Part shown: in pieces, positions 16,609 through 25,117 of the stretch | Layout of the letters: each line of letters opens with the position of its first letter | How positions within the stretch are numbered: the stretch's first letter is position 1 | Assembly (NCBI RefSeq): GCF_001908235.1 | Contig: NZ_LGHK01000023.1 | Location: forward strand, 1-64,000 | From: Bradyrhizobium sp. NAS96.2 | GTDB lineage: Bacteria; Pseudomonadota; Alphaproteobacteria; Rhizobiales; Xanthobacteraceae | Direction: 5' to 3' | Length of the DNA stretch: 64,000 nucleotides | Program-made: the position numbers and the translations under genes | Notes under the pieces: generated by a model | The model's input: the letters and a program-made list of their open reading frames with translations, nothing else | Told to the model about the DNA's origin: nothing | Databases searched by the model: none

Positions 16609-17985
16609 ATGGATTGGATCCCTACAGTTTCGGAATGGCACGGCCCGATGTTCCTGCGCATCGTCGACGCGCTTGCGGCCGATATCGCCAGCGGCCGGCT
16701 GGTGCGCGGCCAGCGGCTGCCGACCCACCGCGCGCTGGCGACCGCGCTCGATATCGATCTGACCACGGTGACGCGCGCCTATGGCGAGGCGCGGCGGCGC
16801 GGGCTACTCGACGCCCGCGTTGGCCAGGGCACTTTCGTGTCGGAGACCACGGCGCGCGCGGCGTCCGAGCTATCAGCGCCCGTCAACATCGACCTGTCGA
16901 TGAACCTGCCGCCGCAGCCGGTCGAGGCCAATCTCGACCTGCGCATCGCACAGGGACTTGCGACCATCCGCTCCGAGGCGGGGTTCTCCGCCTATCTCGG
17001 CTACACGCGTCCCGGCGGCACCGCTGACGAGCGCGAGGTCGGTGCCGCATGGCTCGCGCCGCGCGTGCCGAACGCATCGGCCGACCGGATCGTGATCTAT
17101 CCGGGGTCGCAGGCGATCATCTTCAACGCCCTGCTGGCGCTGACATCGCCGGGTGACGTGGTGCTGACGGAGGCATTGACGTTTCCCGGCATCAAGGCCG
17201 CGGCCGCGCGGCTCGATGTTAGGCTTGTCGGCGTTGCGATGGACGCTGAGGGCGCAAGGCCCGACGCGCTCGACGAGGCCTGCCGCAAGCACAAGCCGAA
17301 GGCCGTCTATCTGATTCCGACGCAGCAGAACCCGACCACGGCGACGATGGGCGCTATCAGACGCAAGGCGATCGCCGAGATCATACGGAAGCGCGGCTGC
17401 GTGCTGATCGAGGACGATGTCTACGGCCCGCTCGAACCGCAGGTGGCACCGATTGCCACCCTGATCCCCGAACGCACCTACCTTGCCGCGAGCATCGCGA
17501 AATGCATCGCGCCCGCACTGCGGGTCGCCTATCTGCTGGCGCCCGACGCCGCCACCGAGCAACGGATGCGCGCCGGCATGCAGGCCACCATGCAGATGCC
17601 GCCGTCGCTGATGGTCGCGCTGGTCACGCAATGGCTGCGCTCCGGCGTTGCCGCCGAGATCATCCGCGCCATCCGCAACGAGGCGGCTGCGCGCCAGCAG
17701 CTCGCGACCCGCTTCCTCAAGGGTGTGACCTATGCGGCGCGGCCGGCGAGCCACCATCTCTGGATGCCGCTGCCGAAGCATTTCGACGGCACCGACCTGC
17801 TCTCGCATCTGATGCGCAATGGCCTCGCTGTGGTCGGCGAAGACGCCTTTGCGGCCGGAGAAGCCGCGCCGCGCGGCCTGCGCGTATCGCTCGGCGCCGC
17901 CCGCAACCGCGCCGAGCTGAGCCAGGCGCTGCAGGTGCTGTCCAACGCCGTGCGCACACCGGTCGGCGCCACCCAAATTGTGTAA
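16609..17985 (+). CDS. MocR-family regulator (GntR helix-turn-helix fused to aminotransferase-like domain)
   Basis: 458-residue dimeric regulator. Residues 1-80 are the winged helix (PMFLRIVDALAADIASGRL, HRALATALDIDLTTVTRAYGEARRRG). Residues ~95-450 are a fold-type I aminotransferase domain with NPTTATM and IEDDVYGPL, and the candidate PLP lysine K298 in YLAASIAKCIAPALRVAYL. Family members sense PLP, GABA or taurine. It is divergent from DUF983. The starting ATG lies just downstream of the direct-repeat pair. Target genes beyond itself and the DUF983 gene cannot be named. Confidence 0.9.
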   Translation: MDWIPTVSEWHGPMFLRIVDALAADIASGRLVRGQRLPTHRALATALDIDLTTVTRAYGEARRRGLLDARVGQGTFVSETTARAASELSAPVNIDLSMNLPPQPVEANLDLRIAQGLATIRSEAGFSAYLGYTRPGGTADEREVGAAWLAPRVPNASADRIVIYPGSQAIIFNALLALTSPGDVVLTEALTFPGIKAAAARLDVRLVGVAMDAEGARPDALDEACRKHKPKAVYLIPTQQNPTTATMGAIRRKAIAEIIRKRGCVLIEDDVYGPLEPQVAPIATLIPERTYLAASIAKCIAPALRVAYLLAPDAATEQRMRAGMQATMQMPPSLMVALVTQWLRSGVAAEIIRAIRNEAAARQQLATRFLKGVTYAARPASHHLWMPLPKHFDGTDLLSHLMRNGLAVVGEDAFAAGEAAPRGLRVSLGAARNRAELSQALQVLSNAVRTPVGATQIV

Positions 17986-18094
17986 ATTTTCGACCATCGT
18001 TAAGGAATAAACTCGCTCGAAAATAATTATCGTGCGCGGGAGCGCTCACGCTAAGTTCGGGCGCTCAAGGGCATCAGGCAGGGGCAGCTTTTCA

Positions 18095-19387
18095 ATGTCG
18101 TACGGATATGGTCGAGCGGTCCCCATGGCCATGCGGACGCTTCGTGCGGCCGCGGTCGCTTGTCTTGCACTTGTCACATCGGGCGCGGCGCGCGCCTCCG
18201 ACGCCCCTGCCCCGTCGCTGGAGAAGCTCGAACGCATCACCGAGTTCTTCAACAACGAGGTCGCGAGCGGCAAGCTGCCCGGTGCGGTCATCCTGATCCA
18301 GCAGCACGGCAAGCCCGTCTATCTGAAGACCTTCGGCTATCGTGACGTCACGACCAAGTCGCCGATGCGGCCGGACACCATGTTCGCATTGCATTCGATG
18401 ACCAAGCCGATCACCAACACCGCCGCTATGATGCTGGTCGACGACGGCAAGCTGTCGCCACGGGACCCGCTGTCGAAATACATTCCGGCCTTCGCCGACG
18501 TGAAGGTCGCGATCGAACCGGATGGCGGCAACGATCCGGCCAAGGTCGAGCTGGTGCCGCCGATCCGCCCCGTCACGATCGAAGACCTGATGCGGCATAC
18601 CTCTGGCATCACCTACGAATATATCGGCGCCGACTGGATCCAGAAGATCTACCGCGCCGGCCATCTGTTCGACGGCAAGTTCGACAACAAGGAATTCACA
18701 GCAAGGCTCGCCAAGCTGCCGCTGTCGCGGCAGCCCGGCACGCTGTGGCGCTACGGTCATTCCACCGACGTGCTCGGCCGAGTGATCGAGATCGTCTCGG
18801 GCAAGACGCTTTATCAGTTCGAGAAGGAGCGCATCTTCGATCCCCTCAAGATGAACGACACCAGATATGTGCTCGATGCGGAGACCGAACGGACGCGATT
18901 GGCCGAGCCGCTTCCGTCTGACACGATCCTGATCGACGGGGAGAACGACCGCCGCGCGCATCCGGAGTGGGAGTCCGGCGGCGGCGGCCTGGTGTCGACC
19001 ATTCTCGATTATGCGCGCTTCGCGCAAATGCTGCTCAACGGCGGCGAGTTCGACGGCAAGCGCTATCTGAGCCCGGCTGCGTTCAAGGACATGACGAGGG
19101 ACCATATCGGGCCGGGCTCCGGCGTCGGCCGCGACTACTGGTACTTCCCGGGCGACGGCTTCGGTTATGGCTACGGCATCGCGGTGCGCACCGATCCCGG
19201 CATCGCCAGGCCGCCGCCGCCCGGCTCGATCGGCGAGTTGAAATGGGACAGCGGCAGCGGAACCTATTTCGGCGTCGATCCGAAGCTCGACATGATCTAC
19301 ATCATGCTGGAGCAGACCCAGAACGAGCGCCAGCGCATCACGCCGGCGTTCCGCAAGCTGGTGTACGACGCGTTCAGCCCGGATTGA
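18095..19387 (+). CDS. Secreted beta-lactamase-fold serine hydrolase (class C / EstB-like)
   Basis: 430-residue exported protein. The signal peptide is visible after a basic stretch (RTLRAAAVACLALVTSGAARAS). The catalytic SxxK tetrad is S101-M-T-K104 (FALHSMTKPIT), and the second motif reads Y220-G-H222 in place of Y-A-N. A G/S-rich segment WESGGGGLVST fits the esterase-type branch. Such proteins are esterases, D-aminopeptidases or transpeptidase-like hydrolases; true beta-lactamase activity is not implied. Start: the ATG at 18095 has AGGGGCAG eight bases upstream; ATGs at 18125 and 18131 are alternatives that would still keep the signal peptide. Confidence 0.85.
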   Translation: MSYGYGRAVPMAMRTLRAAAVACLALVTSGAARASDAPAPSLEKLERITEFFNNEVASGKLPGAVILIQQHGKPVYLKTFGYRDVTTKSPMRPDTMFALHSMTKPITNTAAMMLVDDGKLSPRDPLSKYIPAFADVKVAIEPDGGNDPAKVELVPPIRPVTIEDLMRHTSGITYEYIGADWIQKIYRAGHLFDGKFDNKEFTARLAKLPLSRQPGTLWRYGHSTDVLGRVIEIVSGKTLYQFEKERIFDPLKMNDTRYVLDAETERTRLAEPLPSDTILIDGENDRRAHPEWESGGGGLVSTILDYARFAQMLLNGGEFDGKRYLSPAAFKDMTRDHIGPGSGVGRDYWYFPGDGFGYGYGIAVRTDPGIARPPPPGSIGELKWDSGSGTYFGVDPKLDMIYIMLEQTQNERQRITPAFRKLVYDAFSPD

Positions 19388-19401
19388 GTTCCGCTAGTGG
19401 C

Positions 19402-19491
19402 CCCGTCATTGCGAGGAGCGAAGCGACGAAGCAATCCATCTATCCGCGTGCTCACGGATAGATGGATTGCTTTGCGTCGCTCGCAATGACG
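19402..19491. repeat. Dispersed palindromic repeat, family R2 (near-perfect hairpin)
   Basis: CCCGTCATTGCGAGGAGCG...GAAGCAATCCATCTATCCG followed by its near-exact complement CGGATAGATGGATTGC...CTCGCAATGACG. It can fold into one long hairpin between the serine hydrolase and the convergent small zinc protein. Confidence 0.75.
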
Positions 19492-19510
19492 AAAGCGGAA
19501 GCGTCGCGCC

Positions 19511-19714
19511 TTACGGCTTCCGCCTAACGTTCTCCTGCCTGCGCCGTGCTGCGGCCGCGATCAGGCTCGCGGTGCATTCGTTGCAGACGAACGCACACTC
19601 ATCCGTGAACAAGCCGATCCGCGGTTCGAGTCCGATCGCCGTCTCGTCGGCGAGCCCGTCGATGACGCCACCGCAGCACACGCATTGGTGGCGCGACGCC
19701 AATTCTCGCTCCAT
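19511..19714 (-). CDS. Small CxxC zinc-binding protein, uncharacterised
   Basis: 67-residue cytoplasmic protein with two Cys pairs spaced like a zinc ribbon: HQCVCCGGVIDG (N-terminal third) and FVCNECTASLI (C-terminal half). The ATG at 19714 (MERELASRH) has GGAGAG about eight bases upstream; a TTG at 19762 would add 16 residues and is less likely. The pattern resembles small ClpX-type zinc fingers but no family name is certain. The tail is basic (ARRRQENVRRKP), so nucleic-acid or protein contact is possible (inference). Confidence 0.6.
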   Translation of the reverse strand: MERELASRHQCVCCGGVIDGLADETAIGLEPRIGLFTDECAFVCNECTASLIAAAARRRQENVRRKP

Positions 19715-19761
19715 GACGCGCTCTCCAGCGCTCGCTGCTTCCCGCTTCAGCTTCCCTTTCA

Positions 19762-19781
19762 ATATATACTATCGTATATAT
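19762..19781. promoter_or_regulatory. AT-rich inverted repeat upstream of the small zinc protein
   Basis: ATATATAC-TATC-GTATATAT, a perfect 8-bp inverted repeat with a 4-bp centre, stands out in a GC-rich surrounding. It lies 48 bp upstream of the zinc-protein ATG and 124 bp upstream of the divergent propeller gene; a candidate operator or promoter core. Confidence 0.45.
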
Positions 19782-19904
19782 CGATGGCGACAAGGCAGGC
19801 GGGTGAACAATCCGGTCGGGAACCCTGCAACAACAACCATCGGCCGGAGACGATCGCCTCACAATTCTGCCTGGTCCAACCAGGTTCATTGAGGAAACGC
19901 GATC

Positions 19905-20972
19905 ATGATAAGAAAGAATGGCGACGCGGAGCATCCGCGCGCAACGGGAGAACTGCTCAATATCCGCCGCGCATCACTGGAGCGTTTTCGGGCGAAGTGG
20001 TTACCGGCTCGCGTGAGGAAAACGCGTCAAAATAAGAATCTGCTGAGCGCTGCGGCCACCATCCTTGCGCTTGGCGCGGCCGGCCACGTGCGCGCCGAAA
20101 CGGCTCCGGTCGGCGTTCCCGAAAAGAGTTTCCCTGAAAGCGTGACCTCGACCTCCGACGGCACGCTTTATGTCGGCAGCTTCAATCAGGGCGGCGTGAC
20201 CAAGATCTCCGGCGGCAAGGCCGAGCAGCTGGTCAAGCCGGGTGCCGCCGACAGCCGCTCGACGCTCGGCGTGCTCGCCGACGAGAAGAGCGGCACGCTC
20301 TATGTCTGCTCCAACGACATCAGCGCGATGGGCGTCGCTGGGCCGAGCGACACCAAGGGCGCGTGGCTGAAAACCTTCGATCTCAAGAGCGGCGCGCCGA
20401 AGGGCAGCTTTGCCCTGAGCGATCCGAAATCGTTCTGCAACGACATCGTGGTTAGTGCCGACGGCACCGCTTATGTCAGCGATTCCTTCGCGCCGTTCGT
20501 CTACAGCCTGAAGCCCGGCGGCACCGCGCTGGCGACGTTTGCCACCGATCCGCAGCTCGCGCCGGCCAAGGACGGCGTCGGGCTCGACGGCATCGCCATC
20601 GGCGCCGACGGCAACCTCTATGTCACGACCTTCATTCCAGCAAAACTGTTCAAGATCGAGGTGAAGGACGGCAAGGCCGGCACGGTGACAGAGTTGAAGC
20701 CGTCGCGGCCGCTCGATCATGCCGACGCGCTGCGCGCCCATGGCAGCGGTTTCCTGCTGATCGAGGGCAACGGCAAGCTCGACAAGGTAACGGTGAAGGG
20801 CAGCGACGCCACGATCGACACCATCAAGGATGGCCTTGCCGAACCGGTCTCGGTGACGCAGGTCGGCGATGTCGGCTGGGTCGCCGAAGGCAAGCTGTCC
20901 TACGTGATCGGCGACAACAAGGGCAAGGACCCCGGCCCGTTCAAGCTGACGCCGGTGGCGCTGCCGAAGTAA
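19905..20972 (+). CDS. Secreted SMP-30/NHL-like beta-propeller protein with repeat-derived N-terminal insert
   Basis: 355-residue protein. The body (residues ~65-355) has beta-propeller blades with repeats such as SDGTLYVGSFNQGG, SADGTAYVSDSFAPFV and GADGNLYVTTFIPAKL, as in SMP-30/gluconolactonase-like proteins; enzyme activity is uncertain. The start ATG has a good RBS (GAGGAA at 19891-19896). Residues 6-44 interrupt an otherwise perfect signal peptide: MIRKN joins directly to LLSAAATILALGAAGHVRA. The inserted 117 bp (19920-20036) end in a copy of dispersed repeat R1, read in frame as RAKWLPARVRKTRQ. Export of the present product is therefore doubtful. The gene appears monocistronic. Confidence 0.8.
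   Translation: MIRKNGDAEHPRATGELLNIRRASLERFRAKWLPARVRKTRQNKNLLSAAATILALGAAGHVRAETAPVGVPEKSFPESVTSTSDGTLYVGSFNQGGVTKISGGKAEQLVKPGAADSRSTLGVLADEKSGTLYVCSNDISAMGVAGPSDTKGAWLKTFDLKSGAPKGSFALSDPKSFCNDIVVSADGTAYVSDSFAPFVYSLKPGGTALATFATDPQLAPAKDGVGLDGIAIGADGNLYVTTFIPAKLFKIEVKDGKAGTVTELKPSRPLDHADALRAHGSGFLLIEGNGKLDKVTVKGSDATIDTIKDGLAEPVSVTQVGDVGWVAEGKLSYVIGDNKGKDPGPFKLTPVALPK
19983..20031. repeat. Dispersed repeat R1 inside a coding region
   Basis: Copy of the R1 repeat (CGTTTTCG..CGAAGTGG, CCGG.TCGCGTGA, GAAAACGCGTCAAA) embedded in frame in the propeller gene. The intergenic copy at 7577-7625 shares the same core. The short match AAGAAT at both edges of the 117-bp insert (19914-19919 and 20031-20036) could be a target duplication. 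Confidence 0.7.
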
Positions 20973-21007
20973 GGGCCGAGTTAAGTATCTCGACAAACTC
21001 GGTGAAC

Positions 21008-21121
21008 CTCTCCCGCTTGCGGGGGAGGTCGGATCGCATCGGCAGATGCGATCCGGGTGGGGGCTCACTCCATGATACGACTCGCGGAGAGAGCCCCCAC
21101 CCCAACCCTCCCCCGCAAGCG
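21008..21121. repeat. Dispersed repeat R3, left part (split by the IS element)
   Basis: Begins CCTCTCCCGCTTGCGGGGGAGGT, has an inner hairpin GGATCGCATC..GATGCGATCC, then GGGTGGGGGCT and its complement AGCCCCCACCCCAACCCTCC. It resumes at 22315 after the IS (CCCGCAAGCGGGAGAGG). An uninterrupted copy is at 38357-38483. Confidence 0.75.
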
Positions 21122-22314
21122 CAGGGGAATCGCATATGAGTAAAACGCGACTTGCGGATCGGTGTTTGAGAGATTCTGTTGTGGCTTTCTCTTTGCGGAG
21201 AAGGCCCGATGCAGTCTTACATTTCGATATTGCGAGAAGTGCGTGACCCGCGCGACATCAATGCTCGTCACCCTATTGGAACTATATTGTTTTTGACTTT
21301 GGCGGCGACGCTGTGCGGGGCCAAGAGCGGTGCCGAGGTGGCCGATTTTGTGGAAGCTCGCGTGGAAGAACTTTCCGCGATCGTCGATCTGCCGCATGGG
21401 GCACCGAGCCACGATACCTTCAGTCGCCTGTTCCGCCTGCTCGATCCGGACGAACTGGCGAAGGCGTTTACGGCCTTTATGGCGGCGCTGCGGGCGGAAC
21501 TCGGGTTGCGGCCGGCGCCGGGGGTTGTGGCGATCGATGGCAAAAGCCTGCGGCGTGGCTACGAGAAGGGGCGGCCCTACCTTCCGCCACTGATGGTGAG
21601 CATCTGGGATACCCAGACGCGAGTGGCCTTGGCCCAAGCGCGGGCGCCCGGTGGAAACGAGGTGGCCGCAACCCTGCAATTGCTGGGCAGCCTTGTCCTC
21701 AAGGGCTGCACAGTGACGGCGGATGCGCTGCATTGCCACCCGGCGATGGCACAGGCGGTATTGGACGCCAAGGCCGATTATGCTCTCGGTCTCAAGGCTA
21801 ACAATGGTCCGCTTTACGCGGAGGCCGAGCGCGCCTTCGCAAAGGCCGGCGACGACATTCCTTCGCTGGCCACGGAGGAGAAGGCCCACGGCCGGATCGA
21901 CCGACGCCGCGCGAGCGTGGTGCCGGTTCCGGCCGCGGCGCGCACCTTGCTGCCTGGCCTCCAGGCGTTTGGTCGCATCGAAGCGGAACGCACCATGGCC
22001 AGCGGCAAGCGCGAAACTGCCACCCGTTATATTGCGCTCTCGCGCAAGCTCTCGCCAGAAACAATGGCCCAAGTCGTGCGTGCGCATTGGAGCATCGAGA
22101 ACCAGTTGCATTGGATTCTCGATGTTGTATTCGACGAAGATGCCGCACGAACCCGCAAGGATTACGGACCGGAAAACCTCGCTGTGATCCGTCGCCTTGC
22201 TCAGAACATCTTGCGAATGCATCCCTCCAAAACATCCATCAGCAGCAAAATGCGCCGCGCCATGTGGAGCAAAGACTTCTTCTTCGAACTCTTTACTCAT
22301 ATGCGATAGCCCTG
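21122..22314 (+). mobile_element. Complete ISAs1-family insertion sequence
   Basis: 1193-bp element bounded by 23-bp terminal inverted repeats (21122-21144 and 22292-22314; start CAGGG, inner part ATCGCATATGAGTAAA, two mismatches). It is flanked by a 10-bp direct duplication CCCGCAAGCG (21112-21121 and 22315-22324). A single transposase gene fills it, and the stop codon lies inside the right repeat. Identical flanks and an intact gene indicate a recent insertion, into an R3 intergenic repeat. Length, TIR and duplication size fit the ISAs1 family. Confidence 0.92.
21209..22309 (+). CDS. ISAs1-family transposase (DDE type)
   Basis: 366-residue DDE transposase. The N-terminal domain (VRDPRDINARHPIGTILFL, FSRLFRLLDPDEL) is the DDE_Tnp_1-associated region typical of ISAs1. 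The catalytic residues are probably D110 (VVAIDGKSLRRG), D172 (VTADALHCHP) and E297 (HWSIENQLHWILDVVFDED). No frameshift or internal stop. The ATG at 21209 has GGAGAAGG 6-13 bases upstream; an ATG at 21179 is in frame but lacks an RBS. It moves the surrounding 1193-bp element. Confidence 0.93.
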   Translation: MQSYISILREVRDPRDINARHPIGTILFLTLAATLCGAKSGAEVADFVEARVEELSAIVDLPHGAPSHDTFSRLFRLLDPDELAKAFTAFMAALRAELGLRPAPGVVAIDGKSLRRGYEKGRPYLPPLMVSIWDTQTRVALAQARAPGGNEVAATLQLLGSLVLKGCTVTADALHCHPAMAQAVLDAKADYALGLKANNGPLYAEAERAFAKAGDDIPSLATEEKAHGRIDRRRASVVPVPAAARTLLPGLQAFGRIEAERTMASGKRETATRYIALSRKLSPETMAQVVRAHWSIENQLHWILDVVFDEDAARTRKDYGPENLAVIRRLAQNILRMHPSKTSISSKMRRAMWSKDFFFELFTHMR

Positions 22315-22378
22315 CCCGCAAGCGGGAGAGGGGGCGCAGTCTCTCCGTGGTCAAGGTCCGACCACATCTCATCATGTG

Positions 22379-23611
22379 CTAGATCACATAAAACCCGTGG
22401 GTCCCGTCGCGGCGGAGCTGGTCGACGAGGCCGTACTCCCAATCGAGATAGGCCTGCATCGCCTGCTCCGCGACGCCGGTGCCTTCATAGGGACGCCGGT
22501 AGCGATGCGCGGGGTCGGGCCTCGGCACGACGCGCGGCGGGCCGACTTCCAGTGATCCGTCATAGCCGCCTTCGAGCACGTAAGCTTCCCAGCCCATCTG
22601 CGCGAGCCAGGACGCCGTCATGTCGGCGCGGATGCTCTTGTCGTCGGTCAGCACGATGCGCGCGCCGCGCACCGGCGCGGCCATGTCGATCTCCTGCACC
22701 AGCTGGCCGCCGGCATAGTGGCGGAAGCCGGCAAGATGACCCGCGGCATATTCCTCCGCATCGCGCACGTCGAAACGATAGAGCGTGCGGTGCGCATCGC
22801 CCTCCAGCGCGGCGAGTTCGCGCGCGCCGATGTGGCGGACGCCGGCCCGATAGGCGACGTCGCGGGCATTGTCGGAGGCGCCCGCGAACGGCCCGACATC
22901 GCCGCGCTTGCCGGCGCCATGCTCGAGATCGTGCTTGGCGAGCGTCCAGCCAATGGTGCCATTGCGCAGTGCCCGCACCTTGTTGGGCAGGCCGGCATTG
23001 ATCAGCGACTGCGTGCCGATGATCGAGCGGGTGCGGCCGGCGCAGTTGACGATGATGGTGGTGTCGGGATCGGGCGCCGCGCCGCCTGCGCGCAGCACGA
23101 GCTCCGCACCGGGCACGCTGACCGAGCCCGGGATGTTCATGGTGGCATATTCGTCGAACCGACGCACATCGAGGATCGCGATGTTGGCCTTGTCCGAGAT
23201 CAGCGCGGCGACCTCGTCGGCACTGAGCGATGGCGTGTGCTTGCGCGCCTCGACCAGCTCCCCGAACGCCTTGGCGTAGGAATTGACGTCCTCGAATACC
23301 TCGTAGCCGGCCGCCTTCCAGGCCTTGAGGCCGCCGGCGAGCGCGGCGACGTTGCCATAGCCGAGCTGCCGCAACTGGTCGGCCGCGGCAGCGACCAGTC
23401 CCTCACCATTGTCATAGAGCACGATCGGCGCGTCCTTGCGCGGCAAGCGCTGCTCGGCTTCGAGCGCGATCCGGCCGGCCGCCATGTTGGCGGCAAACAG
23501 CGGATGGCCGGTGGCGAATTCCGCCTCGTGCCTGACGTCGAGCAGCGCGATCTCCCGGCGCAGCAGCAGCGTTGCACGGATGTCCTGGGGGGTGACGGAA
23601 GAAACTGTCAT
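22379..23611 (-). CDS. Multidomain rhodanese-like protein (three tandem domains)
   Basis: 410-residue sulfurtransferase-like protein of three consecutive rhodanese modules: residues ~5-105, ~125-235 and ~260-375, each with the LLDVR/ILDVR/RFDVRD strand. Only the second has an active-site cysteine (IIVNC190AGRTRS). In the first the loop reads LYDNGEG and in the third LTDDKSI, so those are non-catalytic. It may transfer sulfane sulfur or cyanide sulfur, with flanking domains serving binding. The ATG at 23611 precedes the first strand; an upstream ATG at 23671 adds a 20-residue non-conserved tail. Monocistronic, divergent from glgC. Confidence 0.85.
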   Translation of the reverse strand: MTVSSVTPQDIRATLLLRREIALLDVRHEAEFATGHPLFAANMAAGRIALEAEQRLPRKDAPIVLYDNGEGLVAAAADQLRQLGYGNVAALAGGLKAWKAAGYEVFEDVNSYAKAFGELVEARKHTPSLSADEVAALISDKANIAILDVRRFDEYATMNIPGSVSVPGAELVLRAGGAAPDPDTTIIVNCAGRTRSIIGTQSLINAGLPNKVRALRNGTIGWTLAKHDLEHGAGKRGDVGPFAGASDNARDVAYRAGVRHIGARELAALEGDAHRTLYRFDVRDAEEYAAGHLAGFRHYAGGQLVQEIDMAAPVRGARIVLTDDKSIRADMTASWLAQMGWEAYVLEGGYDGSLEVGPPRVVPRPDPAHRYRRPYEGTGVAEQAMQAYLDWEYGLVDQLRRDGTHGFYVI

Positions 23612-23848
23612 GCGATGCCGGTCCGGAGGAAATATGCAGGCCTGCTCTAGGCTGAAATCGCGCGTCGTCAATAGGTTTAACCAAGTCGCAACCCCGCTCC
23701 CCGGCAGAAGAAATCCAAGGAACGAAAACCCGCCATCCCGCTTTGCCCAACCGGGACGCTCTTGCTACGTTCCAATCGGCCCCGTTGGCGCCCGATCAGG
23801 CCTTCCGGACAAGAGAAGGTAGCGGGGCCAGCCTGAAGTTCTGGGAGG

Positions 23849-25117
23849 ATGACCATGAGACCAGTCGGAAATGAACCATTGTCGCGCTACGCCCTCGCCT
23901 TCGTGCTGGCCGGCGGACGCGGCAGCAGACTTCAGGAGCTCACCGACAGGCGCGCCAAGCCGGCGGTGTATTTCGGCGGCAAGTCCCGCATCATCGATTT
24001 CGCGCTCTCCAATGCGGTGAACTCCGGCATCCGCCGCATCGCGGTGGCGACCCAGTACAAGGCGCACAGCCTGATCCGGCATCTGCAAGGCGGCTGGAAT
24101 TTCTTCCGCCCGGAGCGAAACGAGAGTTTCGACATCCTGCCCGCAAGCCAGCGCGTCTCTGAAACGATGTGGTATGTCGGCACGGCCGACGCGGTCTACC
24201 AGAACATCGACATCCTCGAGGCGCACGGCACCAAGTACATCCTGGTGCTCGCCGGCGACCATGTCTACAAAATGGATTATGAGATCATGCTGAAGCAGCA
24301 TGTCGAGAGCGGCGCCGACGTCACGGTCGGCTGCCTCGAGATGCCGCGCGCGGAATCCAGCGCCTTTGGCATCATGCATGTCGACGAGAACGGCCTGATC
24401 CAGTCCTTTCTGGAGAAGCCGGCCGATCCGCCACCGATGCCCGGCAAGCCCGACAAGTCGCTGGCCAGCATGGGCATCTATGTCTTCAATTCGGAATTCC
24501 TGTTCGACGAATTGCGCCGCGATGCCGCCGACCCGAACTCGGCCCACGATTTCGGCAAGGACATCATCCCCTATATCGTGAAGCACGGCCGGGCGATCGC
24601 GCATCAGTTCAACGATTCCTGCGTCCGCTCCGGCGACGATCCCCGCTCCTACTGGCGCGATGCCGGCACCGTCGATGCCTATTGGGGCGCCAACATCGAT
24701 CTTACCGACGTGGTGCCCGAGCTCGATCTCTACGATCGATCATGGCCGATCTGGACCTACGCCGAGATCACTCCGCCCGCCAAATTCGTCCACGACGAGG
24801 ACGGACGGCGCGGCCAGGCGGTGACCTCGCTGGTCTCGGGCGCCTGCATCATCTCGGGCGCGTCGCTGCGCCGCTCGCTGCTGTTCACCGGCGTTCATGT
24901 CAATTCCTACGCCAATGTCGAGAACGCGGTGATCATGCCCTATGTCAATGTCGGCCGCGGCGCGCGGCTGAGGAACGTCGTGATCGATCGCGGCGTGCGG
25001 ATTCCGGAAGGGCTCGTGGTCGGCGAGGATCCCGAATTCGACGGCAAGCGCTTCCGCACCACCGAGAACGGGATCACGCTGATCACGCAATCGATGATCG
25101 ACAGGCTCGGCACATGA
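23849..25117 (+). CDS. glgC: Glucose-1-phosphate adenylyltransferase
   Basis: 422-residue enzyme that makes ADP-glucose from glucose-1-phosphate and ATP, the committed step of bacterial glycogen synthesis. The nucleotidyltransferase domain shows [38 protein letters not shown] (ATP and regulatory site), [23 protein letters not shown] and the glucose-1-P site SFLEKP. A left-handed beta-helix domain follows ([24 protein letters not shown]). Length is standard. The stop overlaps glgA by 4 bp (ATGA), so both are cotranslated. RBS GGGAGGA precedes the ATG. Confidence 0.97.
   Translation: MTMRPVGNEPLSRYALAFVLAGGRGSRLQELTDRRAKPAVYFGGKSRIIDFALSNAVNSGIRRIAVATQYKAHSLIRHLQGGWNFFRPERNESFDILPASQRVSETMWYVGTADAVYQNIDILEAHGTKYILVLAGDHVYKMDYEIMLKQHVESGADVTVGCLEMPRAESSAFGIMHVDENGLIQSFLEKPADPPPMPGKPDKSLASMGIYVFNSEFLFDELRRDAADPNSAHDFGKDIIPYIVKHGRAIAHQFNDSCVRSGDDPRSYWRDAGTVDAYWGANIDLTDVVPELDLYDRSWPIWTYAEITPPAKFVHDEDGRRGQAVTSLVSGACIISGASLRRSLLFTGVHVNSYANVENAVIMPYVNVGRGARLRNVVIDRGVRIPEGLVVGEDPEFDGKRFRTTENGITLITQSMIDRLGT

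Noticed and set aside
10963-19491. Recurrent CGTCATTGCGAG sequences considered as CRISPR or attachment sites
   Set aside because: Three scattered copies of one palindromic repeat family (R2), not regularly spaced units and with no cas genes or integrase nearby.
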